64,000 bases of DNA from Bromus sterilis (GCA_950022295.1 OX465600.1:1178001-1242000), one strand, 5' to 3'. Counted from the stretch's first letter, positions 46,017 through 57,922 are shown. A program made the numbers and translations. Notes: a model not told the origin generated them from the sequence alone.

Positions 46017-47727
46017 TGTTGGATATGTGACCTAGAGACAAATTAATAAAGATATTTGTCACATATCCGTTTTGTTCATAATACGTTTTATATTGTGCTA
46101 TAACTGTATTACATGGAAATACTAATACAGGTGTAGTATAAAACATGGTCCGTAGTTTAACTCGGGTAAACTATCTCATTGGGCAATTGATTGATCAATC
46201 TTTCCTGATCATGGCGACACTTAAGTCCATTGACAATGAGGTCATATCATTAGGGGAATGATGTGATGGACAGACACCCACCTAAAGTATTGCAATGTGA
46301 TCGAGTCACATAGTTCAGCGTTGCTATGACTTTGTAACGTATGGCTTAGTCCTTAGACCGTAATGATCATACGTAATCACGATCTATGAGGAGACTTTGA
46401 TTTGTATCCCACCGCCTGACTGAAATATGCTGGCTATAACGGAGCACTTTGGGTATTCCAAAATAGATGGATGATGAGTATGTTAATAGATCAAAGCGGA
46501 ATTTGTCAGTCCTTGTGACAGGACAGGTACTCTGGGCCCACTCGGTGATATTGCATCGACCCCTTGCAAGGACGTGACTAGGTCACAAGAGATGCAATAA
46601 TCATGGACGAGAGAAGTTGTTTGTTGTGAACGAGATGTGAACACGGTATGTGGGATACCGACGATCAAACCTCGGACAAACAAAGTACCGCAGCACAAAG
46701 GGATTACGTCGTATCGTTAACGGTTTCCAAAAGCGATCGAAGCTCATTCGATGGAAGCGCAGGGGCTGTCAAGGATTGTAACCAGGTCCAACTGACTAGT
46801 CATTGGTCAATGAGAAGAGTCTCGACCATGTCTGCTGTTTCCCGGACCGTTAGGGTGTTACACTTAAGGGCAATCGATGCATAGGACAGTTACGGGATCA
46901 ATCGGTGAAATAGGAGAAATCACCGGAATAGTTCCGGAGGAGGACGGAATAGTTTCCGGACATTTTGAATAGTTCAAAATAAAGTTTAATTATTTTAATA
47001 ATGTTTTTATTATTTAATTATCTGAATTAAATATTTAAAACTTATTAAATAATTAAAAATAATGGAAAAATGCTATATGGGCCCTTGGGGCCCATTAGGG
47101 GAGGAGGGGGTTTCCCCCCTTGGGCTTGGCGCCAAGGGTGGGGCCCATCCCCCCCTATGGCCGGCGCCCTCCCCCCCTTGGGGATTTAGTCCCACATGGG
47201 GGAGGGAAGGAGGATCACACCCCCCCTTGGCCTATATAAGGAGGGGTAGACCCCCCTTTTTCCATACAACAATCAATCTCCTTTTCTTCCTTCTCCATTT
47301 CCGGAAGTGGACTCCCCTTGTTAGGAGTCTGCACCAGGATTGGAGTTCTCCATCATAAGGCAGGCCGTCGCTCTGCCGGAGTCGGGATCCGTAGCCGTCT
47401 TTCTTCCGCTGCTCGCCTGGTTCGGAGCCCGGGAGGAACATCGATTGTACCGTACGTGTATAATCTCTTCGAGGAACTACACCTGTGGTGCTGCTTCGTC
47501 GCTGGAGGTTTACCGGGAGTCATCCTCGCCGGTGGTGGTCTTCTACACGACAGGGAGGTCGTAGTTCTGAGTCTACGCCAACCACGTTCGCAAGAACGTT
47601 TCCCTCTTTCGGTCTTCAAAGGTATGAACACCGATTCCCTCCGTTACTTTACATCGCCATAGCATAGATCTTGGGTTCGGGTACCGTAGGTGTGAAAAAT
47701 TTGTGTTTTCTGCCCCGTATCCCAACA
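46017..47727 (+). repeat. 5' LTR of the younger copia element
   Basis: This 1,711-bp LTR starts TGTTGGATATGTGAC and ends CCCGTATCCCAACA. It has a poly(G/C) section at about 47,080-47,230 just before the TATA element. Confidence 0.95.
47231..47240 (+). promoter_or_regulatory. LTR promoter TATA box
   Basis: CCTATATAAG lies about 490 bp before the LTR end. The same site is at about 53,905-53,914 in the 3' LTR. This is the expected place for the element's own transcription start. Confidence 0.65.
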
Positions 47728-47728
47728 G

Positions 47729-47741
47729 TGGTATCATGAGC
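47729..47741 (+). promoter_or_regulatory. Primer-binding site of the younger copia element
   Basis: TGGTATCATGAGC lies one base downstream of the 5' LTR and is of the tRNA-Met type. It is identical to the site in the other copy. Confidence 0.8.
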
Positions 47742-48698
47742 TAGCTATGCGTAGATGTATTGTACGAGTAGAACACATCTAGGATGTGGGCATCGAATCT
47801 TCATTCGTTACCCTCCCACGTGTACTCATTCAACATTGCGGCAATGTTTGATGAAGCGGCCCCCGACCGACCTTACGCGTTTACGCGAGACTGGTTCCAC
47901 GCTTGACATATGGCTTGTACCATATAAAGTGGCTGGGGGGGTGTCTGTCTCTCTGCATTAGCGATGCGAAGATGTTTGCAACGGAGGGCCCCGACAGGGG
48001 TGTAATAGAGACGGATGGGAGACGGTGTTGTGGCATGTTTTTCGCAGGATAGAAATCGGTTCTCTCTCTCGAAACCCCTAGCAGCCACGTAAAACTTGCA
48101 CAAGCTAAAGTAGAAAGACGTTTTAACTTTGCTTTGCATGAAGGGGGATCATAGGTTGTATGATTTAAAGTTTTACTTCCTGTTTTATGCTAGTATGCTA
48201 GATATATCGACGGTAGCACGAAACAGGACCATCTCTCACAATACCAACATTGTGTTCTCCCTTTTATGGGCACCACCTGGAAGGTTCTCCCATATGGCTT
48301 GATGCTCCGTACATACCGGAGTTTTCCTACATATTAAACGGAGTTCGCATGAGGTTGGGTTCGGCGAGCCTGGCATATGTAAATATGGCCTTGCCTGAAC
48401 AGCTAACATCAAGGTTCGATTGGCAGGCTTGACGTATGTAGATGCGGGCCTGGAACACAGAAGACCGAAAGGTCGAGCACGAGTCACATGCCTGATGTGA
48501 TTGGCTTAGAGGCCTACCTGGTTCGCATACTGGGCCGTACATATCGGGGGAGGTATGGGGGCTGGGATTGTGTAATCACTTAGTTAAATTGAGAGGTGTT
48601 TATCTAAGTGGGAGCTTTCTAGAATTTTAAGATTAAATTGAAATTCCACATTATGAACAAAAGTCTAAATATGTATCATTGTGAATCCAACCTTGTAG
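47742..48698 (+). other. Untranslated leader of the younger copia element
   Basis: This leader of about 950 bp lies between primer site and gag. It has several upstream ATGs and no long ORF in the sense frame. It contains one copy of the AGACAGACACCCCC stretch (on the minus strand near 47,940), as does the leader of the older copy. Confidence 0.6.
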
Positions 48699-49154
48699 AT
48701 GGCAGCACCACGCCCCTCGTTCAACTTAGGATCATTCCTAGAGAAATATAAGCTAAAAACAGATGGGACAAACTTCACCAACTGGTTCCGCACCCTGAGG
48801 ATTCTCCTCGTTCCCCTCAAAATGGCATACGTACTAGAGGACGCGTTAGGTGACGCACCAGCAGATGATGCCAGTCAGGACGAGAAGAATGTCTATCTCT
48901 CAAGGACTGATGATTACAACCTTGTCCAGAGTGGCATGCTCTACTCCATGGAGGCTGAGCTGCAGAAACGCTTTGAGAGGATGGGTGCATATGAGATTAT
49001 CACCGACCTCAAGGCGGTCTTCGCACCTCAAGCCAGGGCTGAACGGTACGAGGCTTCTGAAGCCTTCTTCTCAACAAAGATGGACGAGAACGGCAGCGTG
49101 AGTGAGCACGTGGTCAAAATGTCTGGCTACGTTCAGCGCTTGAATGCTCTGTAA
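48699..49154 (+). pseudogene. gag of the younger copia element, truncated by a stop
   Basis: The frame opens at ATG 48,699 (UBN2-type gag) and stops at TAA 49,152-49,154, where the older copy has GAA (LNALEC). The same frame then continues open from 49,155 through the rest of gag. This single substitution separates the N-terminal half of gag from the remainder of the polyprotein. Confidence 0.9.
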
Positions 49155-52100
49155 TGCCAGATTCCAGATGAACTTGCTGTTGATAGGGTGTTGCAGTCGC
49201 TTCCCCCTAGCTACAAAGGCTTTGTGCTGAACTACAACATGCAGGGGATGACCAAAACCCCTTCTGAGTTGTTCGCCATGCTAAAGAGCGCTGAGGTTGA
49301 GATCAAGAAGGAGCACGCCGTCTTCATGGTCAACAAGACCGTTGACTTCAAGAAGTCAAGCAGGCGGGAGAAGGCCAAGAGAGGTGGCCCTAAGAGGGAT
49401 GGCAAGTCAGTTGCCGCTCCTCCCAAGGCACCCAAGCCTAAACTCGGAGTGGAGTGCTTCTACTGCAAGGGTGAAGGTCACTGGAAACGCAACTGTCCCA
49501 AGTACCTAAAGGACAAGAAGGCTGGCAAGGTCGCCAAGAGAGACGAAGGTATATTTGATATACATATTGTTGATCTTCTCTTGACAAGCGCCGGGAACAC
49601 ATCCTGGATATTTGATACAGGGTCTGTCGCTCATATTTCTAATTCCATTCAGGGACTAAGGAATAGGAGACGCTTGGTCAAAGATGAAGTGACGATGCGC
49701 GTGGGGAATGGCTGCCAGATTGAAGTCTTGGCGGTCGGCACGATGCATCTTAGTCTCCCTTCGGGATTGGTTTTAGTTCTGAATAAATGCTACTATGTAC
49801 CCGCGTTGAGTGTGAACATCGTGAGTGGCTCTTGCTTAAAGCGAGACCACTATTCTTTTAAGTCTGATACAACTGGTTGTTCGATTTATAAGGATGATAT
49901 GTTTTATGTTCACGCACCGGAGTTTCATGGTTTATTCATACTTAATCTCGATGGTGACGTGTGTCACATTAACAATATTGAGGCCAAAAGATTGAAGAAT
50001 AATGAAGATCACATGATGATGTGGCATTGCCGACTTGGTCATATTGGTATAAAACGCATGGAGAAGCTCCATAAGGATGGACTTCTTGAGTCATTGGATT
50101 TTGGATCCCTTGATACATGTGAACAATGCCTCATGGGCAAAATGAAAAGGACTCCATTCAATGGTGTAATGGAGCGTGCGGATGTCTTATTTGGGATCAT
50201 ACACACGGATGTATGTGGACCCATGAACGTCCCCACTCGCAATGGTCTTCGTTACTTCGTGACCTTTACTGATGACTTGAGTAGATATGGGTATATTTAC
50301 TTGATGAAACACAAGTCTGAAACCTTTGAAAAGTTCAAGGAATTTCAGAATGAGGTCGAAAATCAACTCGGAAGAAAAATCAAGCACCTTCGATCGGATC
50401 GAGGTGGCGAGTATTTGAGTCACGAGTTTGGCAATCATCTGAAGTCTTGTGGCATAGTACCACAGCTTACGCCGGCAGGCACACCTCAGAGAAACGGTGT
50501 GGCTGAGCGACGTAATCGAACCCTATTGGATAGTGTACGATCGATGATGTCTCATACTGATTTGCCTGTGTCATTCTGGGGGTATGCATTAGAAACTGCC
50601 ATTCATATTCTTAATAGGGCACCATCCAAATCCGTAAAGACAACACCATTTGAAGAATGGCATGGCACAAAACCTGAGTTGTCTCACCTGAAGATTTGGG
50701 GTTGTGAGGCTTATGCTAGGAAACTACAGCCTGACAAACTTGAATCCAAGGCGGATAAGTGCATCTTTGTGGGCTATCCCAAGGAATCTTGTGGGTACAC
50801 CTTCTACAACAAGTCTGACAGCAAAACGTTTGTTGCCAAGACGGGACACTTTCTTGAGAAGGAGTTTCTCGCGAAAGAGTTGAGTGGGAGGAAAATAGAC
50901 CTCGATGAAGTGACTGACCAATCACTCCAATTGGAAGAAATGGCTACGGAATTTGTTCTGGAACCATCTTCCACAGTGGGAGTTGAAGAGAATGGCCAGA
51001 ACGACATTCATAACGATCATGACATTGATGATGACCATGATGAGAATGAAGAGGAACCTTTTATGCCCCGTAGGTCATCAAGAGTCCGTCAACCTACTGA
51101 GTTTTACGGACAGCTTGTGAATGCAATCTCGGCTAATGAGTCAGATGAACCTACGAGTTACAAAGAAGCAATGGAGGGACCCGAGTCCGAGAAATGGCTT
51201 GAAGCCATGAAATCCGAAATAGACTCCATGTACACCAACAAAGTATGGACTTAGGTGGATATTCCCGAGGACCGCAAGGCCGTCGAGAATAAATGGATTT
51301 TCAAGAAAAAGACTGACGCAGACGGAAACGTATCTGTCTACAAAGCTCGACTTGTCGCGAAGGGTTTCCGACAAGTTCAAGGAGTTGACTACGAGGAGAC
51401 ATTCTCTCCTGTAGCAATGATAAAGTCTTTTCGGATCCTACTAGCAATAGCTGCATATCATGATTATGAGATATGGCAGATGGATGTGAAAACTGCATTC
51501 CTAAATGGCAACATTGAGGAAGAGTTGTATATGATGCAACCAGAGAGGTTTGTCGATCCAAGGAACGCTGGTAAGGTTTGCAAGCTTCAACGGTCCATCT
51601 ATGGGTTGAAGCAAGCATCTCGGAGCTGGAATCTTCGATTTGAGGAGGTCATTAAAGCTTTTGGATTTGTCCAAAACGTCGAAGAGTTCTGCGTCTATAA
51701 GAAACTGAGTGGGAGCTCTGTAGCATTCCTTGTGTTATATGTAGATGACATATTATAGGGAACGATAAGAAATTCTTAGAGGAAGTGAAGGAATATCTGA
51801 ATGGACAATTTTCCATGAAGGACCTAGGTGAAGCTGCGTACATATTGGGGATTAAGATCTATAGAGATAGACCTAATCGACGGTTGGCCTTGAGTCAGAA
51901 CACTTATATTGACAAGATATTGAAAAGGTTCAGTATGGATAACTCCAAGAGAGGCCTCTTGCCAGTTATAAAAGGTGTCATCAGCCATAGGTTCTCTCAT
52001 GTATGCTATGTTATGTACCATACCGGATTTAGCGTTGGCCATTAGTATGACTAATCGCTACGAGAGTAATCCTGGAATGGCTCACTGGACAGCAGTAAAG

Positions 52101-52658
52101 AACATCCTTAAGTACTTGAGAAGAACCAAGGATCTCTTTCTCGTTTATGGAGGAGTTGATGAGGAGCTCACCGTAAAGGGTTACGTTGACGCAAGCCTCG
52201 GCTCAGACCTAGATGACTGGAAATCCCAGACGGGATATGTTTTCATGTTGAACGGTGGCGCGATTAGCTGGAGGAGCGGCAAACAGTCAGTCGTCGCTCA
52301 ATCTTCAATGGAGTCGGAGTATATTGCCGCTTGCGAAGCGTCGAACGAGGCGCTGTGGCTGAAGAAGTTCGTGATCGAGCTTGGCGTCTTTCCCAGTTGC
52401 ACTGACCCCGTGGGTATCTTCTGCGACAACACGGGTGCCATTGCTAACGCGAAGGAGCCAAGAACTCACTCTACAGCCAAGCACATCCTCCGAAAGTTCC
52501 ATGTGACGCGAGACTACGTCAGGGATGGACACACCAGGATTCACAAGATACATACGGATCTGAACGCAGCAGACCCGATGACTAAACCTCTCCCACAGGG
52601 CAAGTTTGAAGAACACCGAGAGACCATTGGTGTTAGATACATACCTGATGTAAACTAG
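49155..52658 (+). pseudogene. Rest of gag and pol of the younger copia element, damaged
   Basis: Domains in order: zinc knuckle CFYCKGEGHWKRNC (from about 49,455), protease WIFDTGSVAHI (about 49,605), GAG-pre-integrase WHCRLGHI...CEQC (about 50,022-50,130), integrase core with HTDVCGPM, FTDDLS and RSDRGGEY (50,200-50,420) and PQRNGVAERRN, RT (51,260-51,760, ending at YVDD) and RNase H (about 52,150-52,550). Breaks: TAG at 51,252-51,254 (TTG in the older copy), a 4-bp loss just after YVDD near 51,756, and a 68-bp deletion at about 51,980 joined at short homology. In an intact element gag-pol would be one long frame. Confidence 0.9.
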
Positions 52659-52674
52659 TGTAATTTGTACTCTA

Positions 52675-52689
52675 GTGCAAGTGGGAGAC
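52675..52689 (+). promoter_or_regulatory. Polypurine tract of the younger copia element
   Basis: GTGCAAGTGGGAGAC is immediately before the 3' LTR. The same sequence borders the 3' LTR of the older copy. It primes plus-strand DNA synthesis in LTR elements. Confidence 0.75.
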
Positions 52690-54399
52690 TGTTGGATATG
52701 TGCCCTAGAGACAAATTAATAAAGATATTTGTCACATATCCGTTTTGTTCATAATACGTTTTATACTGTGCTATAACTGTATTACTTGGAAATACTAATA
52801 CAGGTGTAGTATAAAACATGGTCCGTAGTTTAACTCGGGTAAACTATCTCATTGGGCAATTGATTGATCAAGCTTTCCTGATCATGGCGACACTTAAGTC
52901 CATTGACAATGAGGTCATATCATTAGGGGAATGATGTGATGGACAGACACCCACCTAAAGTATTGCAATGTGATCGAGTCACATAGTTCAGCGTTGCTAT
53001 GACTTTGTAACGTATGGCTTAGTCCTTAGACCGTAATGATCATACGTAATCACGATCTATGAGGAGACTTTGATTTGTATCCCACCGCCTGACTGAAATA
53101 TGCTGGCTATAACGGAGCACTTTGGGTATTCCAAAATAGATGGTTGATGAGTATGTTAATAGATCAAAGCGGGATTTGTGAGTCCTTGTGACAGGACAGG
53201 TACTCTGGGCCCACTCGGTGATATTGCATCGACCCCTTGCAAGGACGTGACTAGGTCACAAGAGATGCAATGATCATGGACGAGAGAAGTTGTTTGTTGT
53301 GAACGAGATGTGAACACGGTATGTGGGATACCGACGATCAAACCTCGGACAAACAAAGTACCGCAGCACAAAGGGATTACGTCGTATCGTTAACGGTTTC
53401 CAAAAGCGATCGAAGCTCATTCGATGGAAGCGCAGGGGCTGTCAAGGATTGTAACCAGGTCCAACTGACTAGTCATTGGTCAATGAGAAGAGTCTCGACC
53501 ATGTCTGCTGTTTCCCGGACCGTTAGGGTGTTACACTTAAGGGCAATCGATGCATAGGACAGTTACGGGATCAATCGATGAAATAGGAGAAATCATCGGA
53601 ATAGTTCCGAAGGAGGACGGAATAGTTTCCGGACATTTTGAATAGTTCAAAATAAAGTTTAGTTGTTTTAATAATGTTTTTATTATTTAATTATTTGAAT
53701 TAAATATTTAAAACTTATTAAATAATTAAAAATAATGGAAAAATGCTATATGGGCCCTTGGGGCCCATTAGGGGAGGAGGGGGTTTCCCCCCTTGGGCTT
53801 GGCGCCAAGGGTGGGGCCCATCCCCCCCCTATGGCCGGCGCCCTCCCCCCCTTGGGGGTTTAGTCCCACATGGGGGAGGGAAGGAGGATCACACCCCCCT
53901 TGGCCTATATAAGGAGGGGTAGACCCCCCTTTTTCCATACAACAATCAATCTCCTTTTCTTCCTTCTCCATTTCCGGAAGTGGACTCCCCTTGTTAGGAG
54001 TCTGCACCAGGATTGGAGTTATCCACCATAAGGCAGGCCGTCGCTCTGCCGGAGTCGGGATCCGTAGCCGTCTTTCTTCCGCCGCTCGCCTGGTTCGGAG
54101 CCCAGGAGGAACATCGATTGTACCGTACGTGTATAATCTCTTCGAGGCACTACACCTGTGGTGCTGCTTCGTCGCTGGAGGTTTACCGGGAGTCATCCTC
54201 GCCGGTGGTGGTCTTCTACACAACAGGGAGGTCGTAGTTCCGAGTCTACGCCAACCACGTTCGCAAGAACGTTTTCCTCTTTCGGTCTTCAAAGGTATGA
54301 ACACTGATCCCTCCGTTATTTTACATCGCCATAGCATAGATCTTGGGTTCGGGTACCGTAGGTGTGAAAATTTTGTGTTTTCTGCCCCGTATCCCAACA
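52690..54399 (+). repeat. 3' LTR of the younger copia element
   Basis: This 1,710-bp LTR is collinear with 46,017-47,727 apart from scattered substitutions. Confidence 0.95.
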
Positions 54400-54482
54400 C
54401 GAATTACTTGACATGGCTTTAGTTCAAGTTTAAACCAAGCTTAAACTAAAGCCATGTGAAATAATTCGGAACGGATGGAGTA

Positions 54483-55418
54483 TCAAATAGTCACCACTCA
54501 CCAAATAGAGCAGAAATGTATTGTGTATATGTCACACATTTAATATTATTAAGTGTACTAAGATTCAAATACAAACAACTTTGGTAATTAAATTGTACTT
54601 TTCTATTGCACTTAACCGTATTGTCCATTGATGTTATAACTAAAATAGATAAGTGTGTATGCCATTCAAAATGCACTTTAAATCTAATATTTGTTGGCAT
54701 CATAAGTTATAAGAAATATTTGCCTTTTGATAATTGTTTCTTCGGAAGCCTTTTATTTTATCAAGTATCTCAATAGCAAGAATGAGAAGAATGATAAAGT
54801 CGCATACTAAACATATTTCCTTTTGTGGTACTCAACTGAATTATATAGTGAACATGCATGTAATTGGGTCCATTTTGCTATACTTTAACACCAAAGGTGA
54901 ATAGAGAGCTCTAGAACATATTTTCTGACAAATGTCTCTCGATAAAGGTGTATAAAATGTACCCTTTGTCTGTCTAAAGGTGTATGGGAAAATATAAAAT
55001 TATATACCATATGCTTGTCAATCCTAGGTGCAAAAAAATACGTTTTACAAAGTTTATGAGGTATTTGCAAGGACTTGTCGGCTTGTTTATCGGCTCTCTT
55101 TTTTGTGCTCAAATATGTCCTACACGATTCTATCCTTTTGACAATCGGTTGACAATGTATGTGTGCTCCATAGTTGGTATGAAAATGGCATCACTCGTAA
55201 TAGGCATACATGAGAATCTTAAAAACTTTGATCTTCTTGATAGTATATGTTACATGGCTTTGGTTGCGCTTCTTCTTATGTTTCCCATGGATTCGGTGAA
55301 GCTTCGCCTTTAGCAGGTCTGCCTTCTTCCTCTTTTATTCTAATCGGGAAGGTGCATCTTTTCATCACCATGCTACGACTATCAACCTTCAAAAATATAA
55401 GGTGTATTGTGTCAGATA
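54483..55418. other. Intergenic; AT-rich, no gene recognised
   Basis: A 109-codon plus-strand ORF (54,984-55,313) shows no motif or codon pattern of a gene. Near 55,388 the sequence CTTCAAAAATATAAGGTGTATTGTG matches the end of the Stowaway MITE at 55,682 and is probably a fragment of a second copy. Confidence 0.35.
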
Positions 55419-55432
55419 TATACTTGGGAAGG

Positions 55433-55595
55433 TTTTTTTTTGTTTTTTTACTGCAAGGAAACATCCTCACAGTATTTTATTTATTTCTAGAAATTTTATC
55501 CAGATCTGTTTTAAATCCGCTCCCACCAAGAATCGAACCGAGGACCTGGGGTGCTACTAAGTTTGCTGCAACCACTAGGCTACATGCCCGTTCGC
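55433..55595 (-). mobile_element. Au-like SINE
   Basis: This 163-bp element is flanked by a 14-bp duplication, TATACTTGGGAAGG (55,419-55,432 and 55,596-55,609). On the minus strand it starts GCGAACGGGCATGTAGCCTAGTGG, which contains an A-box-like TAGCCTAGTGG. A B-box-like GGTTCGATTC follows about 45 bp on, and it ends in an A-rich tail (TAAAAAAACAAAAAAAAA). A tRNA-like head, A-rich end and long duplication define a SINE transcribed by RNA polymerase III and moved by LINE enzymes. Confidence 0.85.
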
Positions 55596-55681
55596 TATAC
55601 TTGGGAAGGTTGTGGGTTAGGCTCAATATTGCAACAGGGATATGGTATAACAATTTGTGTTGGATTCTAGTAGTCTTTCTA

Positions 55682-55934
55682 CTCCCTTCATTCCAAAATA
55701 TAAGGTGTATTGTGTTTCGTGCAAGTCAAACTTATGTAGCTTGGAACAATATTACAGAGTAAAAATATCAACATATACAATACAAAATAAATAAAATATG
55801 AAAAATACTTTTCGTGGTGGATCTAATGATACAAAATTGATATTGTAGATATTTATATATAAATTTTTTGGTCAAACATGCACATGTTCGACTTTAAAAA
55901 AACTAATACACCTTACATTTTAAAATGGATGGAG
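55682..55934. mobile_element. Stowaway-type MITE, 253 bp
   Basis: The TA-flanked ends CTCCCTTCATTCCAAAATATAAGG and the inverse ACATTTTAAAATGGATGGAG pair. The inner arm (GGTGTATT(G/A)GT) also pairs. It is longer than the other Stowaway elements here. Confidence 0.8.
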
Positions 55935-55936
55935 TA

Positions 55937-56633
55937 TTAAATAAGGGATGCATGTCGGATTTTGGTGGTTGAGAGGACACCATGATAGGAGATTAGGTAG
56001 GTACGTGGTCACATGGTCGAGTTGTGAGTGGGGGTGGACGATTTGGACACCTCCTTTTTTAGTTTAAAAGGCCTACATAAATCCCTAGATTGCTAATTTT
56101 ACTTAGCATTCCACCAGAACTACCAATACATTTCATCAGCACCAAGCAAACCAGAATAAATTTTCCATGGTCTTCCATGCATAATTCCAACTGCCTCCAA
56201 AACATCACATCTCAATGAGAAAAACCGAATCTCCACCATAGTGGATTTAACGAATATGATTTTGGAATATACCTGGGGGTGAAGGATCGAGTAGTCGAGT
56301 CAGGGTCAGGGTGGACGATTTGGCCTATCCCTTAGGCTCCAAGCTCCAAAAAGCCCTTCCCTGCCCCAATTTTTTTTTCTTTTTCCTGGCATCGGATAAT
56401 TTGGTTGGTTTCATCATAGAAAAAATGGAGAAACTTTTCTGATATTGTTTCCTGGTAAAAAACTAAGGAAGTTTTTCTGATATAAAATCAATTTTGTTTC
56501 CTAGTAGAGAAAAAACTCTGATATATGTAACTAATTTTGTTTTCTGATAGAAAAAAAGAAAACAAAAACTCTAAATTGAAGACATGTGCTTATTAAGGAG
56601 GAAAAAAGAACAAAGTTGTGGACATGGTGTATG
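55937..56633. other. Intergenic; no gene recognised
   Basis: The sequence is AT-rich with short A-runs. TTTTTCTGATA..AA.TTTTGTTTCCT(A/G)GTA recurs three times between 56,430 and 56,550, a weak local repeat. Confidence 0.3.
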
Positions 56634-56963
56634 TGAGCCCGAACTAATATGAGCTCTGGTGAGTAGTAAAATTAGAAAAATGAGAAAAAAACTAAATTTT
56701 TTTTGTGACAAACATTGTGAAAAGTTTTACATGTGTGCAAAATTCCGTTATAAGACCACATTTGTGGAGGTGTGGGAGAAAAAAACAAACTGGATGCTAA
56801 AAAAAGACTTTTTTTAAATTCATTTTGGAGCATTGATTTTATTTTTTTGTACACACATTCACAATCATAACGAAATTTTGCACACATGTAAACTTTTGAC
56901 AATGTTTGTCACAAAAAATCCATTTTTTAAAATTTTACTGTTCACAAAGAGCTCATGTGAGCT
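56634..56963. mobile_element. Fold-back MITE with GAGCTC ends
   Basis: Left GAGCTC(TGG)TGA.TAGTAAAATT and TTTTGTGACAAACATTGTG pair with the reverse complement of the right side (GAGCTCTTTGTGAACAGTAAAATT and TTTTTTGTGACAAACATTGTC). ACATGTGTGCAAAATT(C/T)CGTTAT is shared by both arms. The outer border and duplication are unclear. Confidence 0.7.
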
Positions 56964-57141
56964 TATAGTAAAAAAAAGAACTCATGTGAACTTGAGCTAA
57001 TAAGAACACTTTCGCAAAGTTGTGCCCATCTTTCTATAGTAGAGGGAGTTGATGTTGGGGAAATTATCTGAGTGGATATGCTCTGGACCGGAGGGGACAC
57101 CATCCATGGATCACTCCATCATTTAGTTCAATTTGATGGAG

Positions 57142-57922
57142 TTATCTTGACGGCCAGTGTTCTAAATTTTGCCAAGTGGCCCTCAACCGTCGATGAACCT
57201 CTTCTTCAGCATGAACGTAGTTGGAACCGTTGTTGATCAGGGTCTCCATGATATCGGCGGGATAGGTGTAGTAGGCGGCCTCTTCGGGCGTCGGCGTCGG
57301 GGTCGACATTTGGGAAAACAGTTGGCGTCCCTCTGGTGACGCGATCATGAAAGACACCCGATCGCCCCTACGCTGCATGTCGTGCAAGAAGCCGGCCATG
57401 GGACACACATTGAGGTCAATGGGCCGCTCCCTGGTCATTGATGGTGTCGAGGTGGCGACCTTCGGCGAGCCATCGTGAGGAAGGCCGGGGGAAGCGGGGG
57501 GTCGCTGCCGGGATGCCCATAGATGGACTATGATCCAGACAGCGACCTTGGTGACCAATGAGCATGAGTGGCCGCCGAACTGATGGTGCCCATCGCAGTA
57601 TCCGGCACAAGGACAACGTCCATGCCTGGTGTTGGAGACATCATGACAAGGTCCTTAGGGACGTCCATGGGGGCAGGGCGACAGTGGGTGCTGCTGCTGC
57701 GGCGGCGACGCCGACCTCCTCCTTCGCAGCCTCCTCTTTCTTCTTTGCAGCGACCTCCCTTGCCTTGGCCGTCTTCCTCTGGCCGTTTCGCTTGGACGTC
57801 TCACTGGCGAGGGCTGCCAGCTCTTCGAGGATCCGTTCCTTCTTTGGCTTGCCGGCGCCGGTCGCGACGGAATGGGGACGGGGCTCGTCTGGGGCGCCGA
57901 CGAAGGGGCGCGCGTCCGCCAT
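57142..57922 (-). pseudogene. Repeat-associated gene remnant of unknown function
   Basis: I do not recognise a defined domain. From ATG 57,922 the frame runs 93 codons with a Lys/Ala-rich helical stretch (KPKKERILEELAALASETSK, then AKAREVAAKKKEEAAKEE). A second frame (57,558-57,142) contains RERPIDLNVCPMAGF and ends HRRLRATWQNLEHWPSR. Such pieces look like the N-terminus and body of a multi-exon gene commonly amplified with cereal DNA transposons. The leader 57,925-58,180 (GTCCGCGCGGACTCAAATCGCCCC...) is of the same GC-rich type. The 3' end overlaps the repeat shared with 44,390-44,510, supporting mobile origin. Confidence 0.45.

Larger units (their letters stand above)
46017..54399 (+). mobile_element. 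Ty1/copia element, younger copy, 8,383 bp
   Basis: It is flanked by CGAAT (46,012-46,016 and 54,400-54,404). The 5' LTR is 46,017-47,727 and the 3' LTR 52,690-54,399. A primer site, gag-pol in copia order and a polypurine tract are all present. The coding region has two nonsense codons and two deletions in RT/RNase H, so this copy cannot be autonomous. Its LTRs differ at roughly 2% in the first 200 bp by eye. It is the same family as the inverted copy at 24,921-35,832, which is more decayed. Confidence 0.95.
46000..54480. mobile_element. Stowaway MITE (about 93 bp) split by the younger copia element
   Basis: The left fragment is 46,000-46,016 (CTCCCTCCGTTCCGAAT) and the right fragment 54,400-54,480, ending ATTCGGAACGGATGGAG. 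Both outer edges carry TA (45,998-45,999 and 54,481-54,482). Without the copia insertion the two halves form a near-perfect hairpin whose arms include ACATGGCTTTAGTT and its complement. The copia duplication CGAAT is part of the MITE end. Confidence 0.9.

Noticed and set aside
49152..51254. Programmed stop readthrough or frameshift in the copia gag-pol
   Set aside because: The stops at 49,152 and 51,252 are sense codons in the sister copy, so they are ordinary mutations.
54984..55313. 109-codon ORF as a small membrane protein gene
   Set aside because: AT-rich, no promoter, no motif, and surrounded by repeat fragments.
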